Notes under the pieces: model-generated
Seen by the model: only the letters and a program-made list of their open reading frames with translations
Told to the model about the DNA's origin: nothing
Database searches by the model: none
Shown here: positions 1 to 7,907 of the stretch, in pieces
Layout of the letters: the number at the start of each line of letters is the position of its first letter
Position numbering within the stretch: position 1 is the first letter of the stretch
From: a virus
DNA: 50,457 nt
Direction: 5' to 3' (one strand)
Virus record (IMG/VR): IMGVR_UViG_3300032523_000861
Location: 1 to 50,457 of that record
Translations under genes and position numbers: made by a program

Positions 1-150
1 GGTGCTGCAGTTGTAGTTGTTGTAGTTGTGGTTGTTGGAGCTGCAGTAGTTGTAGTTGTAGTTGTTGGTGCCGCAGTAGTTGTTGTTGTAGTTGGAGCCG
101 CAGTAGTTGTTGTTGTAGTTGGTGCTGCGGTTGTAGTTGTGGTTGTTGTA
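1..150 (-). repeat. Thr-codon (TTTTTTAAP) repeat tract
   Basis: A degenerate tandem repeat of ACA/ACT/ACC codons is interrupted by GCA-GCA/GCT-CCA (Ala-Ala-Pro). It encodes the extended linker of the truncated modular protein. The same repeat recurs in the protease gene at about 965-1135, so slippage or recombination between copies is plausible. Confidence 0.85.
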
Positions 151-698
151 GCACCGAGACACGATGCCTTATCAGCTAAAATTCCAGCATATGTAATTAT
201 TGCGTAATTAGTTCCATTTGAATAATACCCATTAGGCGCAAATGTTGTTAATCCACTATTTGTAAATAATTGCGTACCGTTATCTAAACCATATCCATTT
301 CTAGCATAGTAATTTGATGGAGAAGCTCCACACGCGGTTAGAGCCGATGATACGTTGTAACCTAAACTTATAGTTGCGGGTGCGAGTGTTGTTGTGGTAG
401 TTGGTGCAGCGGTTGTTGTAATTGCAATCGTAGTTGTGGTTGTTAAACTTTCATCGTTTCCGATACCTGAGCAATTTGAATTTGCAACACCAATTTTTTC
501 AATTGTTGCTGCTGCAGATTTTGATATTGAACAATCTACTAAAGGAGTTGTCCCAGTACCCTGTGCTTCAAATACTATCGTGCGTAAACGTGAGTTTATA
601 AGTCGTGGAGGAGGTGTGTTTCCTTCACACTCCGTCCATTGTACATATGAATGGTTATCACCCGTAACCGAAACTTTATAAATAGCTACTGCTGGCAT
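1..698 (-). CDS. Modular Thr-rich surface/fibre protein, 3' end outside window
   Basis: The gene starts at the ATG at 696-698 and is still open at base 1, giving 232 codons. The first ~85 residues form a small module with an aromatic/Cys core (VQWTECEGNTP). A short Thr-rich linker follows, then a second module around residues 110-185 (containing NGYGLDNGTQLFTNSG and NGYYSNGTNY), then a long run of TTTTTTAAP units up to the window edge. The first module resembles the displaced C-terminal module of the neighbouring protease gene (YVFWTDC). Such Thr/Ala/Pro linkers usually separate small exposed domains in phage or cell-surface proteins. A virion adhesin or fibre accessory is likely by context; the ligand is unknown. 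The 43-base gap upstream carries an ATATTTAT motif. Confidence 0.7.
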   Translation of the reverse strand, partial: MPAVAIYKVSVTGDNHSYVQWTECEGNTPPPRLINSRLRTIVFEAQGTGTTPLVDCSISKSAAATIEKIGVANSNCSGIGNDESLTTTTTIAITTTAAPTTTTTLAPATISLGYNVSSALTACGASPSNYYARNGYGLDNGTQLFTNSGLTTFAPNGYYSNGTNYAIITYAGILADKASCLGATTTTTTTAAPTTTTTTAAPTTTTTTAAPTTTTTTTAAPTTTTTTTTTAA

Positions 699-741
699 TA
701 GTTATTAAATTACCTTTAACAATAAATATATATATAAAAAA

Positions 742-960
742 TTATGGAAGCGGTTGGATTTCAGTTATTTCCAATTGATTAGATTCACCAAAGATAACAC
801 TTAATCTCGTACCTCTTTCACCAACAGGATATGTTCTCGATGCTATTTTTTTTCTTTTACCAGGATTCAACAAAGCTCCTGCTGGTTGATTTGTTATACA
901 GTCTGTCCAAAATACATATCCACCACTATTCGATGTGCAAATATATTCAACACAATACAC
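742..960 (-). CDS. Displaced C-terminal module of the subtilisin-like protein (frame-broken)
   Basis: This reading frame encodes a ~70-residue module with YVFWTDC, matching in style the first module of the adjacent modular protein (YVQWTEC). Read alone it would need the GTG at 958-960, with no clear reason for initiation there. The same frame is open upstream to 1068 and encodes a Thr-rich linker (poly-Thr, then Asn-Ala-Pro), so it appears to be the real C-terminus of the protease upstream. It is separated from the protease by a one-base loss between 1069 and 1070. I regard it as a gene fragment or sequencing artefact rather than an independent gene. Confidence 0.6.
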   Translation of the reverse strand: MYCVEYICTSNSGGYVFWTDCITNQPAGALLNPGKRKKIASRTYPVGERGTRLSVIFGESNQLEITEIQPLP

Positions 961-2621
961 CGGTGCGTTTGTTGTAGTTGTGGTTGTTGTTGTAGTTGTT
1001 GTGGTTGTAGTGGTTGTAGTTGGAGCTGCAGTAGTTGTTGTAGTTGTAGTTGTTGGAGCTGCGGTAGTTTAGTTGTTGTAGTTGGTGCCGCAGTAGTTGT
1101 TGTTGTAGTTGGTGCCGCAGTAGTTGTTGTAGTTACTAAATTAAAATTAGAATATAAAAATGATTGATTACTACCAAGTATACTTCTACTATTGGTCCAA
1201 TCATTACCTAATCCGCTTGTATATATTGTTGCGGTTGCCTGCGCCAATAAAGCCGTTTTAACTTGTGCAGGTGTGAATGTTGGATTTAATTGTAGTATCA
1301 ATGCACAAACACCTGCTACCTGAGGAGATGCCATTGAAGTACCACTAATATTACATTGTCTATATGTTGCGTTTAAATAATATGATTGCCCACTAAATCT
1401 ATTCGTAGTTGATGTTGCACTCATTATATCAGTACCTGGAGCGAATATATGAACACCTGGACCGGTTTCCGATGATGTTGATTTTTGGTCTAAAGTTGAA
1501 CTATTCACCGTACTATCCGCATTTCCTACACTAATAGCGTTTTCGTTATTCGGAGATGAACCTCTATGATAAAAATATGTAGCTCCACTGGTAGATAAAA
1601 TAGAGTTATTATAATCCGTTCCACCCGTTACATCTATTTTATAACTACGATTACCTGCTGCCGTACAAACTACTGCGCCGGCTGCTAACAATTCCTGAAC
1701 ATCCACATCAACTGATGATACTTTTGTATTTAATTGACTAGTTGTTTTTATTCCGTATGTATTACTTCTATACGTTGAATTACCGGTTGTAGTTGCATCT
1801 GAATAAGTAACTCCTCTATATGTTACCGATGCTACTCCAACGTAGTTGGTATAAAATCCCCAACTCATATTAACTACGGTTGGTCTACTACCTGCTTTAG
1901 AAGTATGCCAATTCTTAATACAATCAAATGCGTATGTATAACTTATTCCAGTACCTTCATCACCACTACCTTCTAGTCCATTAAGTTTTACCGAATAAAT
2001 TCTTGCGTTCTTTGCCCAACCATAAGTTTTACCAGCAGCAGTACCAGCCACGTGTGTACCATGTCCATCGTAATCTCTATAATGATTTGCGTTTTGTGTA
2101 AAAGCGCCTCCACTATAAGAACCCCAATCTATTTGATAAACTCTAGTATTACCTGATGCGTCTGTGAATTCTGGATGGTCTACTTGTAATCCACTATCTT
2201 GAAGTACCACATCTACTCCAGTACCATCTAATGTGTATTGATAACTACTTGTTACTGTAGTACTAGTTCCGTAAACGTTTGTTGAATTTGATGAACGTAT
2301 TAATCCCCAGTTAAGGTATGCCCCACTATCGGATGTTGTTTTTGTAAAATCACCGGTTTGTGTTGCCACCTGTCCGATAAAGATATCATCTCTAAATTCC
2401 GGTGGTATCTCTACGCAATAAACTCTCTCATCATTTCTAAGAATTTCCGCTTCTTCATCGGTAAGTAAATACCAACATTGACGAAGTGATGCAGGTCTTT
2501 CGTTTGTAAATTCTATTCTACGATTTGGAATATAAAGTAATCCATCGGTTTCGGATTCCATATCATCCCAAAACCCATCGTAATCAATTCCTTCTTTTAA
2601 CGCAACATTATATTGTTTCAT
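894..2621 (-). CDS. Subtilisin-like serine protease (S8), C-terminus frame-shifted
   Basis: A serine endopeptidase with the full subtilase triad: Asp142 in LQDSGLQVDHP, His187 in DGHGTHVAGT and Ser429 in ISGTSMASPQVAG, with the oxyanion Asn324 in AAGN. Residues 1-90 look like a propeptide or inhibitor-like domain. The catalytic domain ends near 490 and is followed by a TTTTTTAAP linker. After about residue 518 the frame changes to a Leu/Gln-rich stretch (LPQLQQLQLQQ) that is simply the Thr repeat read out of frame, ending at 894. Adding one G in the plus strand between 1069 and 1070 restores the linker and joins the module that ends at 742. Its place between fibre genes suggests a virion-associated protease that matures fibres or cuts host surface proteins; this is inference. 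Confidence 0.9.
   Translation of the reverse strand: MKQYNVALKEGIDYDGFWDDMESETDGLLYIPNRRIEFTNERPASLRQCWYLLTDEEAEILRNDERVYCVEIPPEFRDDIFIGQVATQTGDFTKTTSDSGAYLNWGLIRSSNSTNVYGTSTTVTSSYQYTLDGTGVDVVLQDSGLQVDHPEFTDASGNTRVYQIDWGSYSGGAFTQNANHYRDYDGHGTHVAGTAAGKTYGWAKNARIYSVKLNGLEGSGDEGTGISYTYAFDCIKNWHTSKAGSRPTVVNMSWGFYTNYVGVASVTYRGVTYSDATTTGNSTYRSNTYGIKTTSQLNTKVSSVDVDVQELLAAGAVVCTAAGNRSYKIDVTGGTDYNNSILSTSGATYFYHRGSSPNNENAISVGNADSTVNSSTLDQKSTSSETGPGVHIFAPGTDIMSATSTTNRFSGQSYYLNATYRQCNISGTSMASPQVAGVCALILQLNPTFTPAQVKTALLAQATATIYTSGLGNDWTNSRSILGSNQSFLYSNFNLVTTTTTAAPTTTTTTAAPTTTTKLPQLQQLQLQQLLQLQLQPLQPQQLQQQPQLQQTHRCIVLNIFAHRIVVDMYFGQTV
965..1135 (-). repeat. Thr-codon repeat with frame-breaking one-base loss
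   Basis: Same Thr/Ala-Ala-Pro codon repeat as at the window start. The repeat unit reads gtagttgtagttg in most copies, but at 1065-1074 it reads gtagtttagttg, lacking one g. This loss changes the reading frame of the protease gene. Confidence 0.85.
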
Positions 2622-2625
2622 CTAA

Positions 2626-2871
2626 TTATGATTCGCTTACTAAAGAAGCTTGATATGCTGCTATCACTTCTTCTGTCCAAACTGCATTTGCGATAGCTTG
2701 AACTTTTGGGTCTTCGTTTATAATACTATCACCAGGTGAAAGTACATGTCTATGAAATGTTCTTGCAATTTCAGTACCATCTTTTTCAATGATATTTGCA
2801 GTACGAACTTGAATGTGATTTGTTTGTACAAGTTCTACTAAATCTACGATTTGTTTTTCTATTAATGCCAT
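2626..2871 (-). CDS. Small conserved phage protein of unknown function
   Basis: An 81-residue acidic, soluble protein lying 4 bases upstream of the protease start and 16 bases after the large fibre gene, so probably co-transcribed with both. It contains FHRHVLSPGDS and a Trp near the C-terminus (AVWTEEVIAAYQ). Proteins with this FHRHVL...PG pattern are, from memory, common beside tail-fibre genes in metagenomic phages, but I know no assigned role. No membrane segment or Cys is present. Confidence 0.75.
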   Translation of the reverse strand: MALIEKQIVDLVELVQTNHIQVRTANIIEKDGTEIARTFHRHVLSPGDSIINEDPKVQAIANAVWTEEVIAAYQASLVSES

Positions 2872-2887
2872 TTTATATTAATTTATA

Positions 2888-5800
2888 TTATGTTGAATAA
2901 GTATAAGATGCTACAACATTAAATACTCCTCCTGAATTTATATTTGAGTTTGTCATATCTGAATAAAATCCTGAATTATTTAGTATTTGTGGGTAAATTT
3001 TGGTATCACCAGTACCTCCTTGTTGATATAAAATACTACTACTTGGAAAATTTAGATTACCATTCCCGTATGGTGCAAACGATTGATACCCAGCAGATGA
3101 AGCGTTAATTGTAAATGGAAGACCTGTGATTGTTACATAACCAACCGAACCGGTTATACTACATGCAATAATATTATATTCACAATGAACTATTCTTCCA
3201 ATTTTTGTGTATCTTCCAGTTCTACTTATATAATTTACAGTACCAGGTGTTCCAACAAAAGTAACAGTGGGTGTCCAAGTTCCTTCTTCGTAATCATTTA
3301 ATAATTCGGAAGTCATTCCAGCAGCGTTTGAATTTGCAGAGAAATCAATACCTTTTCCGTCAGTTCCTATTACTAAGTTACCAGTTGATACAGTTACATC
3401 ACCACCAGATGCGATATTAAGAGCAGTTGTGTTATTTGTTTTTATTTGTAACCCATGATTGGTTGCTACGTTTATAATACCTGCGGGTGCCCATGAACCA
3501 GCTGCGTAAGTAGTAGCCAAAAACATATTAACTGCTTCGTTACCAGAAGAAATAAGGATATCAGCAAAGTTGAATGTAGTTGAACCATCTCCTTGTGTAG
3601 CTAAACTATTTTGAACTTTAAAACGAGGGAAATCAGAACCACCACCACTATTACTACTTCTATTAATATTTGCCGAACCGCTTATAGTTTGTGTACCATA
3701 GAATGTATTTGCAGATGCCGTTTCAGCGAACTTATAATAGTTTGTTATTTGTTGTGAAGATGATACAATTGCTGCTCCTTTTAAAGATGCCGTATATGCT
3801 TCAATACCACCTATCTCAGCTTTGATTGATGCGGTTTCAGCGTATAATTGATAAAGTTGTGCATCAGTTGCGTATGTTGAATCTAAAGCTGCGGTAAACG
3901 CCATCAAACCATTTGTAATACCGATTAATGAACCCGTAGTTAATTCTAATGATTGCGTTGACTGATATAATTGGTATAATTGTGCATCAGTTGCGTATGT
4001 CGAATCTAATGCTGCCGTAAATGCCATCAATCCATTTGTGATTCCTATTAAAGAACCAGTAGATGTATATAGATTAGAATTTAAAGCGAATACATCATAG
4101 TTTTGAACCTGCGTTGATGAACTTACAATTGCTGCTGCTTTTAAAGATGCAGTATAAGATTCTATTCCAGCTACTTCCGCTTTTATAGAACCTGTACCAT
4201 TATATAAGTTAGAGTTTAATGCGAATAAATCGTAGTTCTGAATTTGTGTAGAAGAAGATACAATTGCTTGTCCTTTTAAAGATGCGGTATATGCCATCAA
4301 ACCATTTGTTACACCCACCATTGAACCACTATGTAATTCTAATGAACGGGTAGCTTGGTATAATTGATATAATTGAGCATCAGTTGCGTAAGTATTATCC
4401 AATGATGCAGTAAATGCCATTAATCCGTTTGTGATTCCTATTAAAGAACCAGTTACAGTTGAGAGTGTTAAGTTTCTACTATCTTGAGATGCGGTAAATT
4501 GATTTAATTCAAATAATTGATTAGAAGAACTAACTACACCATTTGTTGCTAATAAAGAACCAGTAATAACTCCCTTAACCAACAAGCTATCATCAACCGT
4601 CAATCCAGTTCCAAATAAGCGAACATCTCTCCAAATTAATAACTTATCAAAGTTTGAACCAAAGCTACTAACACTAAATAACATTTTGTTCGAAGTTGTA
4701 TATTGGTCATATCTTAATTGTACACCATTATCAGTTGCTACAAATTTCCAAGCGTTATTTTCAGAACCAACTTGATTATTTCTATATCTTAATTCTAAAG
4801 TACCATTTCCAGTTATCGGGTCAACTTCGGTATGTGTGAAACTCAAAGAACTTGTCAGAGCTCCACTTCCAGTTACAGCATTAAATTGTCCTCTTTGTAT
4901 TGATAGAGAGCCACTTCCGATTACTACCTCTTTTTGAACAGTTAAGTTATTATCTATAACTAAACTCTTATTATATAATCTAGTATCTCTATATAGATAT
5001 ATGTTATTATTATCAAACGCTTCAACATTTAGTATAGAATAAGGTGTACCATTTCTTACAAATTGAGTATAAACCCCAGCTGCCCAAACATTTACATTGA
5101 ATGTGTGGTCTGCAACAGATAACCTATCATTGTGTCTTAATTTTAAAGTAACACCATCATTTTGAGTGTGGTCGAAAATTAGAGAACTAGTCATATTACC
5201 ACTTCCAGTTGTAACATTAAATTCTCCGTTTGTTATTGAAAGAGAACCTGTTATTTGTTGATTACCTAAAAATGCATTTGAAGCAGTTGTTGCATATGAA
5301 CCAGATATAGAATTGAATGATTCTGTAAATGCGTTTAAAGATGCGGTTGCTATTTGTAATGATTGAGTAGTTTGCTGTAATCTTAGTAATTGTGCATCAA
5401 CAGAAGCTGAATGAAATTGTAAAGATGCCGTTGCTACTTGTAATGATTGTGTAGTTTGTTGTATTGCTAACAATTGTGCATCTACTGAAGCTGAATGGAA
5501 TTGTAAAGATGCGGTAGCTACTTGTATTGATGCAGTTGCTTGTTGTAATCTTTGTATTGTATTTGCATCAATATTAGTAAGAGTGACCCCATTATATATT
5601 ACAGACCCACTTACATTTATAGAACCTGTAAATTGATGCTTATCACCAGTATCATCACCAAATTTAGTTGAACCACTTTCAAATATAATAGAAGCGGATG
5701 TTATTTCGGTATATACTTCCTGTGCTGTTAGTTTTCCGTTTACAACTAAATTACCACCGATTGTACCGTTTCCAGTAACACCCAATGTACCTACTATTGT

Positions 5801-6085
5801 AGTATTTCCACCAACACCTAATGTACCAACATTTATAGTACTCGCTGATACAATTGCGTTAAACCATTGATTTTGGTTAAATATATTTTGTGCGGTGAAT
5901 GTATTCTGTGAACCAGTTTGTGCTGCGTATAGATTTGTAAACTTTGAGAAATTCTCAACGGTAATTTGGTTGGTAGTACCATATAAAACAACAGGTACTA
6001 CTGTATTTAGTACCGGATTATCGAATACAGTCGAACCACTCAAAGTGTTTATAAAAGGTAATTCGGTTATTTTTTTAGTTGCCAT
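2888..6085 (-). CDS. Large repeat-rich tail fibre protein
   Basis: A 1065-residue Ser/Thr-rich structural protein. The N-terminus (MATKKITELPFINTL) is typical of virion-attachment ends. Residues ~175-265 hold repeated coiled-coil-like units (TASLQFHSASVDAQLL). Two related ~100-residue domains follow (each beginning near GSLSI and containing TGSG...TSSL). Then come at least four copies of a unit with IGITNGLMAFTA and YATDAQLYQLY. The C-terminal ~200 residues include LLNDYEEGTWTPTV and GRYTKIGR, a pattern seen at the distal ends of many phage fibres. A trimeric, host-binding fibre is likely. The start is the only ATG before the N-terminal motif, and an ATATTTAT motif lies 39 bases upstream. Confidence 0.85.
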   Translation of the reverse strand: MATKKITELPFINTLSGSTVFDNPVLNTVVPVVLYGTTNQITVENFSKFTNLYAAQTGSQNTFTAQNIFNQNQWFNAIVSASTINVGTLGVGGNTTIVGTLGVTGNGTIGGNLVVNGKLTAQEVYTEITSASIIFESGSTKFGDDTGDKHQFTGSINVSGSVIYNGVTLTNIDANTIQRLQQATASIQVATASLQFHSASVDAQLLAIQQTTQSLQVATASLQFHSASVDAQLLRLQQTTQSLQIATASLNAFTESFNSISGSYATTASNAFLGNQQITGSLSITNGEFNVTTGSGNMTSSLIFDHTQNDGVTLKLRHNDRLSVADHTFNVNVWAAGVYTQFVRNGTPYSILNVEAFDNNNIYLYRDTRLYNKSLVIDNNLTVQKEVVIGSGSLSIQRGQFNAVTGSGALTSSLSFTHTEVDPITGNGTLELRYRNNQVGSENNAWKFVATDNGVQLRYDQYTTSNKMLFSVSSFGSNFDKLLIWRDVRLFGTGLTVDDSLLVKGVITGSLLATNGVVSSSNQLFELNQFTASQDSRNLTLSTVTGSLIGITNGLMAFTASLDNTYATDAQLYQLYQATRSLELHSGSMVGVTNGLMAYTASLKGQAIVSSSTQIQNYDLFALNSNLYNGTGSIKAEVAGIESYTASLKAAAIVSSSTQVQNYDVFALNSNLYTSTGSLIGITNGLMAFTAALDSTYATDAQLYQLYQSTQSLELTTGSLIGITNGLMAFTAALDSTYATDAQLYQLYAETASIKAEIGGIEAYTASLKGAAIVSSSQQITNYYKFAETASANTFYGTQTISGSANINRSSNSGGGSDFPRFKVQNSLATQGDGSTTFNFADILISSGNEAVNMFLATTYAAGSWAPAGIINVATNHGLQIKTNNTTALNIASGGDVTVSTGNLVIGTDGKGIDFSANSNAAGMTSELLNDYEEGTWTPTVTFVGTPGTVNYISRTGRYTKIGRIVHCEYNIIACSITGSVGYVTITGLPFTINASSAGYQSFAPYGNGNLNFPSSSILYQQGGTGDTKIYPQILNNSGFYSDMTNSNINSGGVFNVVASYTYST

Positions 6086-6123
6086 TTATCAATATTATTT
6101 CGTAAAGTTAGTATTTAACTCTT

Positions 6124-6131
6124 ATAAATAT
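6124..6131 (-). promoter_or_regulatory. ATATTTAT motif upstream of the tail fibre gene
   Basis: The octamer ATATTTAT (coding strand) occurs in the 76-base gap before the fibre gene, inside CAATATTTATAAGAG. The same octamer lies upstream of six other genes or operons here (722-729, 7894-7901, 23958-23965, 26270-26277, 44949-44956, 49822-49829). It could be a late-promoter element. In AT-rich gaps an octamer can recur by chance, so this is tentative. Confidence 0.35.
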
Positions 6132-6161
6132 TGAAAAATTTAAATAAACTACTACTCCAAG

Positions 6162-6689
6162 TTAGAAGTGTTTAACTTGTTGAATTTTTTGTTTTATATT
6201 GTAGTTTTTAAGTCTACGGCGTACCGCATCTATGTTTTTGGGAGAATCATCCACGAAGAAAATATCATCGTACCCTTCTTTTACTTTATCTTCAATCCAA
6301 TCGGCTTTTTTTTCAGGATTGTTATCACCTAATGCTATTACCTTCACACCACTTATTCCCAAATCCTTAATGAATTGAGATACAGGTCTTTCGGCTGCTC
6401 TAGCGGTTAATATGAATACTTCTCTGCTACCACCACTATTAACCATTCTTCTTAATAGTTCAACGTATCCTTTTACAAGTTGGGGATTTGTTACTTGTTG
6501 AAAATCTTTAAAATCAAACTTATCACCTGGTCTTTCTTTATAAACTGCATATTGACCGGGACTTAATTTAGATGTTTTACCATCTTTATGAGTAACATAT
6601 ATAAATGAGTTTGTTTTGACTAAAGTATCATCAAAATCGTACACACGCAATTTTTTACTTTCTACAAATAAGCTTCTTGATATTGGCAT
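6162..6689 (-). CDS. HAD-superfamily phosphatase
   Basis: A 175-residue hydrolase. HAD motif I is YDFDDTLV (nucleophile Asp18, acid/base Asp20), motif II is the Thr in FILTAR, and motif IV is the acidic pair in FFVDDSPKN near residue 145. Lys in KVIALGDNNPEKKADW may supply motif III. The length and ILTAR/VDDSP pattern fit the small phosphatases related to the 3'-phosphatase domain of polynucleotide kinase, but no kinase domain is present and the substrate is unknown. It starts 1 base after the stop of the coiled-coil membrane protein gene and is probably co-transcribed with it. Confidence 0.8.
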   Translation of the reverse strand: MPISRSLFVESKKLRVYDFDDTLVKTNSFIYVTHKDGKTSKLSPGQYAVYKERPGDKFDFKDFQQVTNPQLVKGYVELLRRMVNSGGSREVFILTARAAERPVSQFIKDLGISGVKVIALGDNNPEKKADWIEDKVKEGYDDIFFVDDSPKNIDAVRRRLKNYNIKQKIQQVKHF

Positions 6690-6690
6690 C

Positions 6691-7005
6691 CTATCCGTTT
6701 ATTTGCTTCTTAGTCTTTGGGATTGCTTTTTCTAACTTATCGTTTTCTTTTGTAAGGAATTCAACTTTAACACCCAATGCTGCTACTTCTTTTGTAAGTT
6801 CCAACACCATCATACGAAGTTCATCTTTCTCTTTTGAACTATTTTCTAATAAGGCTTCTAATTTAGTGATGCGGTCTTTACAATCGTGTCTGATAAACTC
6901 ATCATCTCTTTCTTTATTTAGTGCTCTCTTTTCATAATATCTCCAAGCACCCGTTCCACCTAATACGGTGATTGCTGTAATTAATACTGAATACAAATTT
7001 TCCAT
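6691..7005 (-). CDS. Single-pass membrane protein with coiled coil
   Basis: Starting at the ATG at 7003-7005 gives 104 residues; a TTG at 7014 would add three but overlaps the previous gene. Residues ~4-22 form a transmembrane helix (LYSVLITAITVLGGTGAW). The rest is a charged heptad-like coiled coil (residues ~30-95, with KLEALLENSSKEKDELR). This arrangement resembles small phage membrane proteins such as spanin or holin partners, but nothing proves a lysis role. It sits 2 bases after the two-pass membrane protein gene. Confidence 0.7.
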   Translation of the reverse strand: MENLYSVLITAITVLGGTGAWRYYEKRALNKERDDEFIRHDCKDRITKLEALLENSSKEKDELRMMVLELTKEVAALGVKVEFLTKENDKLEKAIPKTKKQING

Positions 7006-7007
7006 AA

Positions 7008-7871
7008 TTAACAAGTTTTACATTCTTTTATTGGTTCTTCTTCCGTTTGAGGTAACGATGCTGCTACATGCTCTACACCTTTCTTGTCAACGTATTCTTT
7101 TTTAGTTCCCTTTGTCATTCTAGCTGCTACCAATGAGATAACTGCTATTGTGAAAAATATGAAAAATGCGTACATTCCTATTTTGCCATATATAGAACCT
7201 TCGGCCTGTCCAGCCCTTCCCAAATCTTGCATTACTTTCATTACTTCGGGTTCTGCTAATTTTTGGATTTCAGTATAATACCATTTTGTGAATGATGAAT
7301 CTAAATATTGTATCCAACCAGCCATAGATACTAATGCGGTAATGATACCCAACATAGTTGCACCCGTTCCTAATTTAACTGCAATCTTATTAATTGCGGT
7401 TTTAAGGTCCTCATCTAAATCGTTTTGTTGTAATAATGCAGCCGTTGCGTTGTTCATAGCCCCGCTAGCGTCAAAATCATCTGCGGATGCTATTTTATCA
7501 ATATTAAGATGTGATTTAGCTCTATCATATTTTGTAGATGCCATCTTAATTGCCAAACTTCTAATCTTTTTTATAGAATCACCAAATCCTTCATTGATTG
7601 TAGTTTCGGTTACCGATTCTAATTTCAACTTAAAATGGTCCATAACTTCCCATACATCATTATAACCATAATCACCTAACTCATCTAATATTTGGTTTCT
7701 ACTTGCATTTGGTTTACGAAGTAGATATAGAGACAATGCTTTTTTAGCGTTTGAGCTTCCTTTATCGTAGAATTTCATTATTTCCTTTACATGAATATCG
7801 TTTTTAGACATTTCATTCATAAATTCTTCTCTTACTACTGAACGGATTCTTTCTTTAATTTGCTTTTCCAT
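7008..7871 (-). CDS. Two-pass membrane protein of unknown function
   Basis: A 287-residue protein. The N-terminal ~165 residues are soluble and mostly helical, beginning with a charged segment (KERIRSVVREEF). Predicted membrane helices lie around residues 171-190 (ATMLGIITALVSMAGW) and 231-251 (YAFFIFFTIAVISLV). The C-terminal tail is charged and ends in CKTC. I do not recognise the family. The gene heads a short unit with the coiled-coil membrane protein and the HAD phosphatase, and an ATATTTAT motif lies 23 bases upstream. A role in host entry, lysis or membrane remodelling is possible but unproven. Confidence 0.7.
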   Translation of the reverse strand: MEKQIKERIRSVVREEFMNEMSKNDIHVKEIMKFYDKGSSNAKKALSLYLLRKPNASRNQILDELGDYGYNDVWEVMDHFKLKLESVTETTINEGFGDSIKKIRSLAIKMASTKYDRAKSHLNIDKIASADDFDASGAMNNATAALLQQNDLDEDLKTAINKIAVKLGTGATMLGIITALVSMAGWIQYLDSSFTKWYYTEIQKLAEPEVMKVMQDLGRAGQAEGSIYGKIGMYAFFIFFTIAVISLVAARMTKGTKKEYVDKKGVEHVAASLPQTEEEPIKECKTC

Positions 7872-7893
7872 TTATATACTTAACAATTTAGAT

Positions 7894-7901
7894 ATAAATA
7901 T
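7894..7901 (-). promoter_or_regulatory. ATATTTAT motif upstream of the membrane protein unit
   Basis: Coding-strand sequence TTTATATTTATATC in the 36-base gap between the sugar operon end (7908) and the membrane-protein gene start (7871). It matches the octamer seen upstream of the fibre genes. Candidate late promoter only. Confidence 0.35.
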
Positions 7902-7907
7902 AAAGAT

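Noticed and set aside
886-1167. Plus-strand Cys/Ser-rich frame
   Set aside because: It is the antisense of the Thr-codon repeat, and its composition is explained fully by the repeat.
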